Below are positions 7,661 through 15,691 of a stretch of DNA of 64,000 nucleotides, piece after piece. Position numbers and translations under genes: made by a program. Origin of the DNA: CADEEV01 sp964442185 (GTDB lineage: Bacteria > Acidobacteriota > Vicinamibacteria > Fen-336); the NCBI GenBank assembly GCA_964442185.1, contig CAYTWT010000331.1, positions 1-64,000 on the forward strand, in the 5' to 3' direction. The notes below the pieces were generated by a model. It worked only from the letters and a program-made list of their open reading frames with translations. It was not told the DNA's origin and searched no databases. Position 1 is the first letter of the stretch, and every line of letters begins with the position of its first letter.

Positions 7661-8233
7661 ATGGACGAAGCAGGCATACGTCAGATCGTGGCGGTGAGCA
7701 GCGCCGTGAAGCAGCGCTTCTTCGACGAGAACGCGCGGCTCCTGCTCGAGGTCGGGCAGCGCATCACCGAATGCCTGCGTTCGGGGGGCAAGGTGCTGAC
7801 CTTCGGCAACGGCGGGTCCGCCGCCGACGCGCAGCACTTCGCGGGAGAGCTGGTCGGACGCTTCCTGCGCGAGCGGCCGGGTTTCCCCGCGCTCGCCCTC
7901 ACCACCGATTCGTCGGTCATCACTGCGATCGGGAACGACATGGGGTTCGACGCCGTTTTCCGGCGCCAGCTCGAGGCGCACGGCCGTCCCGGCGACGTGG
8001 CGGTGGGCATCAGCACGTCGGGTCGCTCGCCGAACGTGGTCGAAGGGCTGCGCCTCGCCCGCAACCGCGGCCTGCTCACGGTGGGTCTCAGCGGCGGTGG
8101 AGGTGGACGCCTGGGGGGGCTCGTCCACTATCTGATCGACGTGCCGAGCGACGATACGCCGCGCATTCAAGAGGTGCATGGGATGGTCGTCCACATCCTC
8201 TGCCAGCTCGTCGAAGAGGCGATGACACGTTGA
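7661..8233 (+). CDS. gmhA: Phosphoheptose (sedoheptulose-7-phosphate) isomerase
   Basis: The 190-residue SIS-domain protein matches GmhA over its full length. Visible blocks are LTFGNGGSAADAQHFAGELVGRF, the phosphate-binding ISTSGRSPNV and the C-terminal IQEVHGMVVHILCQLVE with the family His. GmhA converts sedoheptulose 7-phosphate to D-glycero-heptose 7-phosphate, the first step of ADP-heptose synthesis for the inner core of lipopolysaccharide, in the cytoplasm. It overlaps the next gene by four bases. Other heptose genes are not in the window. It supports a diderm, LPS-bearing host. Confidence 0.93.
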   Translation: MDEAGIRQIVAVSSAVKQRFFDENARLLLEVGQRITECLRSGGKVLTFGNGGSAADAQHFAGELVGRFLRERPGFPALALTTDSSVITAIGNDMGFDAVFRRQLEAHGRPGDVAVGISTSGRSPNVVEGLRLARNRGLLTVGLSGGGGGRLGGLVHYLIDVPSDDTPRIQEVHGMVVHILCQLVEEAMTR

Positions 8234-9213
8234 GGACCGGCCGCCGGCGTCCCGGCCGCGTGTCGCCTCTCGAACTCGACGGCATCCGCACCTATCCGCT
8301 CGCCGAGCGCAACAGCAAGGTGACACTCAAGGACTTCGCCCGCCCGCATCGGCCCGGGGCTCGCATGGCGGAGTTCCTCGACTCGCTGCCGCGCATCCTC
8401 GGGGCCGAGACGCTCCGGGCGCTCTGCGCGGACGTGCGGCGCGGGCGGACGCGGCACAAGCCGCTGCTGTGGGGCCTGGGCGCCCACGTTTTGAAGGTCG
8501 GCCTGTCGCCGATCGTCATCGACCTGATGGAGCGAGGCTTCGTGACCGGCATCGCACTGAATGGCGCCGGCATCGTCCACGACTTCGAGCTGACGGTGGC
8601 GGGACAGACGTCGGAGGAAGTGGCTGAGGGACTCGGCTCGGGCGCGTTCGGGATGGCGCGCGAAACCGGGGCCGAGATCAACCGCGCGATGCTCGAGGGC
8701 GATCGCGATGGCCTCGGCCTCGGCGCCGCGATCGGCCGTTATCTCACCGAGCGTCGGCCGAAGCATCTGGGCGCGAGCCTGTTTGCGGCCGCCTGGCGGC
8801 TCGGGCTGCCGGCGACCGTGCACGTCGCCATCGGCACCGACATCGTTCACATGCACCCGGCCTGTGACCCGGCCGCGCTGGGTCGCACCAGCCACCTCGA
8901 TTTCCGCACCTTTGCGGCGCACGTCGCGCGCCTCGGCGGCGGCGGCGTCTATCTGAACGTGGGCTCGGCCGTGCTGCTGCCCGAAGTGTTCCTGAAGGCT
9001 GTGACGCTCGCGCGCAACCTGGGTCACGAACTCAGCGATTTCACCACCGCCAACCTCGATTTCATCCAGTCCTATCGACCGAACGCAAACGTGGTGTCGC
9101 GCCCGACCCAGGGTGTGGGTCGCGGCTACAGCCTCACCGGCCACCACGAGATCCTGATCCCGCTGCTGGCCGCATCGCTTCTCGAGAGCGCTGCACGCCG
9201 GCCGCGCCGCTAG
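8230..9213 (+). CDS. Deoxyhypusine-synthase-like protein, function unknown
   Basis: The 327-residue protein starts at TTG 8230, overlapping gmhA by four bases (an alternative GTG is at 8260). Its middle resembles the deoxyhypusine synthase family: LMERGFVTGIALNGAGIVHDFEL, then GSGAFGMARETGAEIN, and GTDIVHMHP near residue 210. True deoxyhypusine synthase transfers an aminobutyl group from spermidine to a lysine of eIF5A. Bacteria lack eIF5A, and bacterial members include homospermidine synthases and uncharacterised proteins. The GGGVPKHH-type active-site lysine motif is not obvious; the nearest Lys is in ERRPKHLG. Coupling to gmhA suggests a role linked to envelope sugars, but this is inference. 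Confidence 0.6.
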   Translation: MRTGRRRPGRVSPLELDGIRTYPLAERNSKVTLKDFARPHRPGARMAEFLDSLPRILGAETLRALCADVRRGRTRHKPLLWGLGAHVLKVGLSPIVIDLMERGFVTGIALNGAGIVHDFELTVAGQTSEEVAEGLGSGAFGMARETGAEINRAMLEGDRDGLGLGAAIGRYLTERRPKHLGASLFAAAWRLGLPATVHVAIGTDIVHMHPACDPAALGRTSHLDFRTFAAHVARLGGGGVYLNVGSAVLLPEVFLKAVTLARNLGHELSDFTTANLDFIQSYRPNANVVSRPTQGVGRGYSLTGHHEILIPLLAASLLESAARRPRR

Positions 9214-9221
9214 CCCGACGC

Positions 9222-9866
9222 TTGACGCGCGCCGTCGCCAGGCTGGGCGGGGCCGCGATACTGGCCTTTGGGTTTGGTCACGCGTGTGGGATCACGTGGC
9301 TCGTGCTGGCGACGAAGCCGCTTCCGGCGCTGTGTCTCGCGGCCTGGGTGGCGCTCCAACCCGGGGCTGTGGGCAAGAACGCGCTCGCCGGCGGTCTCGT
9401 GCTCTCGGCGCTCGGCGACGTGCTTCTCGAGGGCCAAGGCACGCGCCTGTTTCTCGCGGGCATGATCGCGTTCGCCCTGGCGCACGCCGCCTATAGCCTC
9501 GGCTTCCTCGCGCGCTCGCGCGAGCTACGCCTGCTGGCCCTTGTGCCGTTCGCCAGCTGGGGTGTCGCGATGTTCGCAGCGATCCGCCCGGGCCTCGGCG
9601 ATCTGCATGTTCCGGTGGGGCTTTACGCGCTGCTGCTGACGGTGATGATGTGGCGCGCGAGCGCCGTTTCGCTGGCCAGTGGCGCGTGGGCGGCCGCGAT
9701 CGGCGCGATGCTGTTCGGCGCCTCGGACACCTTGATCGCGCTCGATCGCTTCCACGCCGAGATCCCCGGTGCGCCTTGGCTCATCATGGCGCTCTACTGG
9801 GCCGGCCAGTTTGGAATCGCTGCCTCGACGCGCTCCCGTTCGATCAGCGCCCAAGCGCCTCGCTGA
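9222..9866 (+). CDS. YhhN-family membrane protein (lysoplasmalogenase-like)
   Basis: The 214-residue protein is almost entirely hydrophobic, with seven to eight predicted membrane helices. The segments LATKPLPALCLAAW, ALGDVLLEG and GAMLFGASDTLIALDRF contain the conserved KP, GD and SD features of the YhhN/TMEM86 family. Characterised members hydrolyse the vinyl-ether bond of lysoplasmalogens; bacterial functions are mostly untested. The start is TTG 9222, eight bases after the preceding stop. Its last 23 bases overlap the convergent phosphatase gene tail to tail. Confidence 0.75.
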   Translation: MTRAVARLGGAAILAFGFGHACGITWLVLATKPLPALCLAAWVALQPGAVGKNALAGGLVLSALGDVLLEGQGTRLFLAGMIAFALAHAAYSLGFLARSRELRLLALVPFASWGVAMFAAIRPGLGDLHVPVGLYALLLTVMMWRASAVSLASGAWAAAIGAMLFGASDTLIALDRFHAEIPGAPWLIMALYWAGQFGIAASTRSRSISAQAPR

Positions 9867-11496
9867 GCACGCGTTGGCCGCTCGCCAGCGGATACGGGAG
9901 GCCGAGCAGGGCGCTGAGAGTCGGGGCGATGTCCTCGGGCCCGCAGGCTTGCGCGTAACGGCCGGCCCGGATCCCGGGACCCAGGAACACCACCGGCACA
10001 TGGCGGTCGTGGTCGGCAACCGTGCCGTGTCCCGTCCCGCCGGGGTAGTTGTCCATATAGATGTAGGGCTTCAGCCGGGCGATCAGGTGCGGGCTGCGCG
10101 GCTCGAAGAACGAGTTGCGGAAGAAGACGAAGTCCGGATCGTCGGTCGGCGGATCGCCGAGCAGCCGCGCATGGGTGTAGACGCGCTCCACCAGCCCCGA
10201 GGCGAGCAGGGCGGCTTCGATCGTCGACTCGACGTCGGCCCGCTTCAACCCCTGGCTAGCGAGCGCCTCGAGATCCAGATAGAAGTTCGGGACGTCGGCC
10301 TCGGCGATCACGCCCGCTACTCCTGGAAAGCGCAGCTCGAGCGCCTTGCGGACGCTGGCTTCGAGGTCGGCGGGTCGCTCGCGATGCGCGGCCTTGCCCT
10401 GCTGCTGGAGAACCTCGACGAGCGGCATGACGCCATGGTCGGCGGAGAGTCCAAAGAGCATGCGCCCCGCTCCCACGCGCTTGTCGACCTCGGTGAGCAG
10501 TTGTCCCAGGCTTCTGTCGAGGCGCAGCATCTGGTCCATCAACTCCTGGCTGTCGGGCCCATAGGTGTGGCCGATGTAGTCGGTCGCGGAGAAGCCGACC
10601 GCCAGGACGTCGGTGGCCTGGTCCTGCCCGAGGCCGTGTTCCGCCAGCGCCCGCAGCGCCACGCCCAAGACCAGCTCGTCCGCCGAGGGCGTACTGCGCA
10701 GCGCGCCGTAGAACTGTTTCGTCTTGGCAGCGCCGTGGAGGCTGTGGGGAAAGGTCGTGTCGATGCGATCGGACTCGCCCAGGGCGGCGTCGGGTCCGGC
10801 GTACTTGTCGTAGAGCGTGGGGTCTGAAAGCAGCCGCGTCCAAGGCTCTCCGAAGAGCGCGTCCACGTGGCCTTCAGCGTTCCAGGCAAGCAGCCAGGCC
10901 GGCGCCTCACGCGCGTAGTAGCTGCTCGTGATGAAGCGACCCTGGGCCGCTTCGTACCAGTAGGCGGCGTCGGCCCTGCGCCCGGTCATCAAGATGGCCG
11001 CCCGGTCCTTGAGCGAAACACCCACCACCTTCGACTCCGGCGAGGCCTTCTTGAGCAGGTCGCCAAGCGTGACGCCGATGAAGCTTGCAGGTGACGCGCC
11101 GCGACCCGCGCCCCCGACAGGGGAGTGGGCGATGTCTTCGACGACATTGACCTCTCGCTTCAGCAGCGAGTCGTACCACGCGTTGGCTACGACCCCGTTG
11201 TCGCGGGCGTGGCGTCCCGACAAGAGCACGGCGTGTCCGGGTCCCGTCTCGGTGTTCGAGTGGCGGTAGCGTGCATTCGAGAAGACAGCGCCCCGCTCCA
11301 GTAGTGTCTTGAAGCCGTCCTTGAACAGCGGCGCGAAGCGCGTGAGGTAGTCGAAGCGCATCTGGTCCACGGAGACGAACAGCAGCAAGCGAGGCCGCGT
11401 TGTCAGCGGCCCAATCGCCAGTTCCTTGGCGCCGCACGGCGCAAGGACAAAGGCGAGTGTCGCGAGGAGCAAGACGGATTTCAATACTCGGGGCAC
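9844..11496 (-). CDS. Secreted alkaline phosphatase / nucleotide pyrophosphatase-type phosphatase
   Basis: The start is GTG 11496 with AGGAGA at 11506-11501 just upstream, giving 550 residues and a signal peptide (VLKSVLLLATLAFVLAPCGA). The mature protein belongs to the alkaline phosphatase superfamily (type I phosphodiesterase branch). It shows a metal-binding SVDQMRFDYL, the nucleophile region NTETGPGHAVLLSGRH with a Thr nucleophile, FSATDYIGHTYGPDS, LSADHGVMP and GTGHGTVADHD. This pattern is closest to the Thr-dependent PafA/SPAP-type monoesterases that release phosphate in the periplasm. It lies 61 bases downstream of uvrA on the same strand and ends overlapping the YhhN gene. Confidence 0.85.
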   Translation of the reverse strand: MPRVLKSVLLLATLAFVLAPCGAKELAIGPLTTRPRLLLFVSVDQMRFDYLTRFAPLFKDGFKTLLERGAVFSNARYRHSNTETGPGHAVLLSGRHARDNGVVANAWYDSLLKREVNVVEDIAHSPVGGAGRGASPASFIGVTLGDLLKKASPESKVVGVSLKDRAAILMTGRRADAAYWYEAAQGRFITSSYYAREAPAWLLAWNAEGHVDALFGEPWTRLLSDPTLYDKYAGPDAALGESDRIDTTFPHSLHGAAKTKQFYGALRSTPSADELVLGVALRALAEHGLGQDQATDVLAVGFSATDYIGHTYGPDSQELMDQMLRLDRSLGQLLTEVDKRVGAGRMLFGLSADHGVMPLVEVLQQQGKAAHRERPADLEASVRKALELRFPGVAGVIAEADVPNFYLDLEALASQGLKRADVESTIEAALLASGLVERVYTHARLLGDPPTDDPDFVFFRNSFFEPRSPHLIARLKPYIYMDNYPGGTGHGTVADHDRHVPVVFLGPGIRAGRYAQACGPEDIAPTLSALLGLPYPLASGQRVLSEALGR

Positions 11497-11557
11497 TTGA
11501 TCTCCTGCTGCGCTGTCGCAAAGTCTAGCGCACGGCGCGCCGCGGCGCCTTTTTTGG

Positions 11558-14410
11558 TCAGCGCGCTGCGGCGCGCCTGGCGCCCGCCTTCGGCAGCAGC
11601 TCCGCGAGGAACTGGCCCGTGTAGGAGTTGCGCACGGCGGCCAGCTCCTCGGGCGTGCCCGTGGCCACCACGGCGCCACCGCCGCTGCCGCCTTCGGGCC
11701 CGATGTCGATGACGTAGTCGGCCGTCTTGATGACGTCCAGGTTGTGTTCGATCACCACGACGGTGTTGCCGCCCTCGACGAGCCGGTCGAGCACGCGCAG
11801 CAGCTTCTTGATGTCGTCGAAATGCAGGCCGGTGGTGGGTTCGTCGAGGATGTAGAGCGTGCGCCCCGTGGAGCGTTTCGACAGCTCGCGCGAGAGCTTC
11901 ACGCGCTGCGCCTCGCCGCCCGAGAGTGTGGGCGAGGACTGGCCGAGTGCGATGTAGCCGAGGCCCACGTCGGCCAGCGTTTCCAGGACCCGGCGGATCT
12001 GCGGGTGGTTCTTGAAGGTCACCAGCGCCTCGTCGACGGTGAGGTCGAGGACGTCGGCGATCGAGAGAGCGTTCAGTTTCACCTGCAGTGTCGCCTCATT
12101 GAAGCGCTTGCCCAGGCAGGTTTCGCAGGGCACGTACACGTCAGCGAGGAAATGCATCTCGACGCGCTTGACGCCGTCGCCCTCGCACGCCTCGCAGCGC
12201 CCACCCTTCACGTTGAAGCTGAAGCGCCCGGGGGTGTAGCCGTGCATGCGGGCCTCCGGGAGCAGCGCGAAGAAGTCGCGGATCAAGTCGAACAGCTTGG
12301 TGTAGGTCGCGGGGTTGGAGCGCGGCGTCCGCCCGATCGGGCTCTGGTCGATGTCGATGACCTTGTCGATCTCGTGCAGCCCGACGATTCCGGCATGGGC
12401 CCCGACGACGACCTCGCTGCCGTGGAGCGCTCGGGCCACGGCCGGATACAGGATCTGGTTGACGAGCGTGCTCTTGCCCGCGCCCGAGACGCCGGTCACG
12501 CACACGAAGGCGCCCAGCGGGAACTCGACGTCCACGTTCTTCAGGTTGTTCTCGCGAGCGCCCTTCACCACGATCTTGCGGCCGTCGCCCCGGCGCCGCA
12601 CGGCCGGGATCTCGATCCGCAGCTCGCCGCTCATGTAGCGGCCGGTCAGGCTGCGTTTCGATTTCAGGATCTGTGCGGGCGTGCCGGCCGCCACCACCTC
12701 GCCGCCGTGGCGTCCGGCCCCCGGCCCGAAGTCGATGATCCAGTCGGCCTCTTGCATCGCCTCGTGGTCGTGTTCGACGACCACGACGCTGTTGCCGATG
12801 TCGCGCAGATGCTTGAGGGCCGCCAGCAACTTCTTGTTGTCGCGCTGGTGCAGGCCGATCGACGGCTCGTCGAGGACGTAGATGACGCCGGTCAGCTCGG
12901 AGCCGATCTGCGACGCGAGGCGGATCCGCTGGCCTTCCCCACCGGACAGCGACGGCGCCGGCCGATCGAGCGTCAGGTAGCTGAGGCCGACGTCGAGCAG
13001 GAAGCGCAACCGCGAGCGGATCTCCTTCAGCAGCTCGATGGCGATCTTGGCCTCGGCGCCCTTGAGCTCGAGGCCCTGGAAGAAGGCAAAGGCGTCCGCG
13101 ACGGAATAGCCGGTGACCTCGGCGATGTTCTTGCCGGCGATCTTCACGCCCAGGGCTTCCGGGCGCACTCGTTTCCCGCCGCAGGCGGAGCAGGGCCGGG
13201 TCGAGAGGAACTTCTGGTAGTACTGGCGCATGTCCTCGGAATGCGTCTCGCGCATGCGACGCAGCATCGAGTTGATGGCGCCCTCGTAGCGCATCTTGAA
13301 GGCGCCCGTGCCCCAGGAGCCCTTGACCTGGATCTTCACGCGCTCGTCGCCCGTGCCGTGCAGGATCACCTTGCGATGCGCGGCGCTCAGCAGCTTCCAG
13401 GGCCTGTTGAGGTCGATGCCGCGTTCGCGGGCCACGGCGCGCACGATGTCGGTGCCCCACGAGGTGCCCTCGCCGACGGCGCCCAGCGGCTTCACGGCGC
13501 CTTCGTTGACCGAGAGCTCCGGGTTCGGCACCACCAGCTCAGGGTCCATCTCCATGCGCGTGCCGAGGCCCGAACACTCCGGGCACATGCCTTGTGGGGA
13601 GTTGAAGGAGAACAGCTGCGGCGACGGCTCCGGGAAGGAGATCCCGCAGTGATGGCAGGCGCGATGCTGCGACATCACCTTCTCGGGCTGACCCTCGGGG
13701 GCGATCAGCACCATCCCGCCGCCGAAGCGGAGCGCCGTCTCCACCGAATCGTGCAGGCGTTGCTTGATGCCGGGCTTGGCGACGAGCCGATCCACGACCG
13801 CGTCGATCGTGTGTTTCTTCTTCTTGTCGAGGCGGATTTCGTCCTCGAGGCCGAGCACGATGCCGTCGACGCGGACGCGGACGAAGCCGGCCTTCTGGAC
13901 CTGCTCGAGGACGTCGCGGTGCTCGCCCTTGCGCTCTTTCACGAGCGGCGCCAGGACCAGGAACCGGGTGCCCTCGGTCAGCTCGGCGATCTCGCTCACG
14001 ATCTGCTGCGAGGATTGCTGTGAAACCGGGCGGTCGCAGTTGTAGCAGGCGAGCCGGCCCACGCGTGCCCAAAGCACGCGCAGGTAGTCGTGTATCTCGG
14101 TCACCGTGCCGACGGTGGAGCGCGGGTTGCCCGAGGCCGCCTTCTGCTCGATCGAGATGGTGGGGGCGAGGCCGCGAATCGAGTCGTAGACCGGCTTTTC
14201 CATCTGGCCCAGGAACTGGCGCGCGTAGGCATTCAGGCTCTCGATGTAGCGGCGCTGGCCCTCGGCGTAGAGCGTGTCGAAGGCGAGGCTCGACTTGCCC
14301 GAGCCCGACGGACCCGTGATCACCACGAGCTGCTTCTTCGGGATCTCGACGGTGACGTTCTTGAGATTGTGCTGGCGCGCGCCGGTGATGACGATGCGGT
14401 CGAGTTCCAT
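11558..14410 (-). CDS. uvrA: Excinuclease ABC subunit A
   Basis: The 950-residue protein has the full UvrA architecture. The first ATP-binding half holds Walker A GPSGSGKSS near residue 33. A zinc-binding insertion has CHHCGISFPEP and a later CxxC. The signature LSGGEGQR is near 488. The second half holds GVSGAGKST, a second Cys pair set (CEACEGDG...CETCLG) and LSGGEAQR. UvrA dimers recognise bulky DNA lesions and load UvrB in nucleotide excision repair. A 12-base perfect palindrome lies 29-40 bases upstream of ATG 14410, inside the probable leader. uvrB and uvrC are not in the window. Confidence 0.97.
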   Translation of the reverse strand: MELDRIVITGARQHNLKNVTVEIPKKQLVVITGPSGSGKSSLAFDTLYAEGQRRYIESLNAYARQFLGQMEKPVYDSIRGLAPTISIEQKAASGNPRSTVGTVTEIHDYLRVLWARVGRLACYNCDRPVSQQSSQQIVSEIAELTEGTRFLVLAPLVKERKGEHRDVLEQVQKAGFVRVRVDGIVLGLEDEIRLDKKKKHTIDAVVDRLVAKPGIKQRLHDSVETALRFGGGMVLIAPEGQPEKVMSQHRACHHCGISFPEPSPQLFSFNSPQGMCPECSGLGTRMEMDPELVVPNPELSVNEGAVKPLGAVGEGTSWGTDIVRAVARERGIDLNRPWKLLSAAHRKVILHGTGDERVKIQVKGSWGTGAFKMRYEGAINSMLRRMRETHSEDMRQYYQKFLSTRPCSACGGKRVRPEALGVKIAGKNIAEVTGYSVADAFAFFQGLELKGAEAKIAIELLKEIRSRLRFLLDVGLSYLTLDRPAPSLSGGEGQRIRLASQIGSELTGVIYVLDEPSIGLHQRDNKKLLAALKHLRDIGNSVVVVEHDHEAMQEADWIIDFGPGAGRHGGEVVAAGTPAQILKSKRSLTGRYMSGELRIEIPAVRRRGDGRKIVVKGARENNLKNVDVEFPLGAFVCVTGVSGAGKSTLVNQILYPAVARALHGSEVVVGAHAGIVGLHEIDKVIDIDQSPIGRTPRSNPATYTKLFDLIRDFFALLPEARMHGYTPGRFSFNVKGGRCEACEGDGVKRVEMHFLADVYVPCETCLGKRFNEATLQVKLNALSIADVLDLTVDEALVTFKNHPQIRRVLETLADVGLGYIALGQSSPTLSGGEAQRVKLSRELSKRSTGRTLYILDEPTTGLHFDDIKKLLRVLDRLVEGGNTVVVIEHNLDVIKTADYVIDIGPEGGSGGGAVVATGTPEELAAVRNSYTGQFLAELLPKAGARRAAAR

Positions 14411-14438
14411 GGAACGCCTAACCTCGGTTGCGGCCTTC

Positions 14439-14472
14439 GTGAGCGCTCACGTCGGCCGAACCTTCGATGATA
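14439..14472 (-). promoter_or_regulatory. uvrA promoter region with palindromic operator candidate
   Basis: On the minus strand a TATCAT hexamer (14472-14467) is followed, about 16 bases later, by the perfect palindrome GTGAGCGCTCAC (14450-14439). The palindrome would sit just after the transcription start and 29 bases before the uvrA ATG, a typical position for a repressor operator. It does not match the E. coli or Bacillus LexA boxes. The -10 match is the only AT-rich hexamer in the region; no clear -35 is seen. Confidence 0.35.
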
Positions 14473-14601
14473 GTCGGGAAGCGGCGTCGGGTCGAGCCCT
14501 AAAGCAGGGCAGCGTCACGGAGAATGAGCCGGGCTGACCAAAGGGCGCGTGCGCACGCGGAGCGCGCAGTGGCTCGGCACGCGGAATCATAGCCCGTGCG
14601 C

Positions 14602-14607
14602 TATCAT
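14602..14607 (+). promoter_or_regulatory. -10 element candidate for rlmN
   Basis: TATCAT ends seven bases before GTG 14615. No Shine-Dalgarno lies between, so transcription may begin at or next to the start codon. No good -35 is visible. Confidence 0.3.
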
Positions 14608-14614
14608 CCCAAGG

Positions 14615-15691
14615 GTGTCGACGAACCTCTTTGGCCTCGAGCTTGCCGCTCTCGAGGCCCTCCTCGAAAACTCTGGTGAGCCGCGCTTCAGGGCCAGGCA
14701 GATCTACGCCTGGCTCTACCAGAAGCGTGCCCGGAGCCTCGCCGCGATGACGAATCTCGGCAAGCCGCTGCGCGCAAGGCTCGCCCAGAGCCTCACGCTG
14801 CGTTGGCCCGACGTCGCCGAGCGCCAGCACTCGACGGACGGCACGGTGAAATTCCTGTTTCGCCTCGACGACGGCGCCACGATCGAGAGCGTCTACATTC
14901 CCGAAACCCGGCGCCGAACGATCTGCATCTCGACGCAGGCCGGCTGTCCGCTGAAGTGCGCCTTCTGTCTCACGGGCATCGCCGGCTACCAGCGTAATCT
15001 CAAGACCTGGGAGATCCTCGGCCAGGTGGCGACGGTGATGGCCGAGGTCCGCGAGATCGACCCGGAGGGCGCGGAGGCGCGCGCGTGGAACATCGTGGTG
15101 ATGGGGATGGGCGAGCCGCTTCTCAACTACGACGCCACCGTCTCCGCGCTGCGCATCCTGATGGACCCCGAGGGCTTCGCGATCACGCCCAAGCGGCTCA
15201 CGCTCTCCACGGTCGGGATTCTGCCCGCTCTCGAGAAGCTGATGGCCGAACCCGTGCGTCCCAACCTCGCGATCAGCCTGCACGCGCCGAGCGCCGCGCT
15301 GCGCCGCGAGCTGATGCCGATCGAGGAGAGGTATCCGATGCAGGACGTGATCGCGGCGGCCCGCCGCTATCCCATCCCGCGCGGGGGCCTCGTCACCTAC
15401 GAGTACGTGATGCTGCGCGACGTCAACGATGGCGCTTCCCACGCGCGCGCGCTGGCGCGCCTGCTCAAGGGGAGTCGCTCCAAGGTGAACCTGATCCCGC
15501 TCAACCCGGCTCCGGAGATTCCGTTCGGCGCTCCGACGAGCGCTTCGGTCGATGCATTCTGCCGCATCCTGGCCGCGGCCGACGTGAGCGTCTCCGTGAG
15601 GCGCCCGCGCGGCCAGGATATTCTCGCGGCCTGCGGCCAGCTTCACCTCAAGAAGGCGCCAGCTGGGCGCGCCCTGGCGGCCACGCCCTGA
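14615..15691 (+). CDS. rlmN: Dual-specificity 23S rRNA/tRNA (adenine C2) methyltransferase RlmN
   Basis: GTG 14615 gives 358 residues, the usual family length. The radical-SAM cluster motif CPLKCAFCLTG is near residue 115, preceded by RTICISTQAG. The GMGEPLLN, LSTVG and SLHAP blocks follow, and the C-terminal VRRPRGQDILAACGQL carries the methyl-carrying Cys. RlmN methylates A2503 of 23S rRNA and A37 of some tRNAs. It is divergent from uvrA. Its stop overlaps the presumed start of the following glycosyltransferase gene. Confidence 0.95.
   Translation: MSTNLFGLELAALEALLENSGEPRFRARQIYAWLYQKRARSLAAMTNLGKPLRARLAQSLTLRWPDVAERQHSTDGTVKFLFRLDDGATIESVYIPETRRRTICISTQAGCPLKCAFCLTGIAGYQRNLKTWEILGQVATVMAEVREIDPEGAEARAWNIVVMGMGEPLLNYDATVSALRILMDPEGFAITPKRLTLSTVGILPALEKLMAEPVRPNLAISLHAPSAALRRELMPIEERYPMQDVIAAARRYPIPRGGLVTYEYVMLRDVNDGASHARALARLLKGSRSKVNLIPLNPAPEIPFGAPTSASVDAFCRILAAADVSVSVRRPRGQDILAACGQLHLKKAPAGRALAATP

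Noticed and set aside
11744..14023. 759-codon plus-strand frame opposite uvrA
   Set aside because: UvrA motifs are complete on the other strand; this frame is only a by-product of codon bias.
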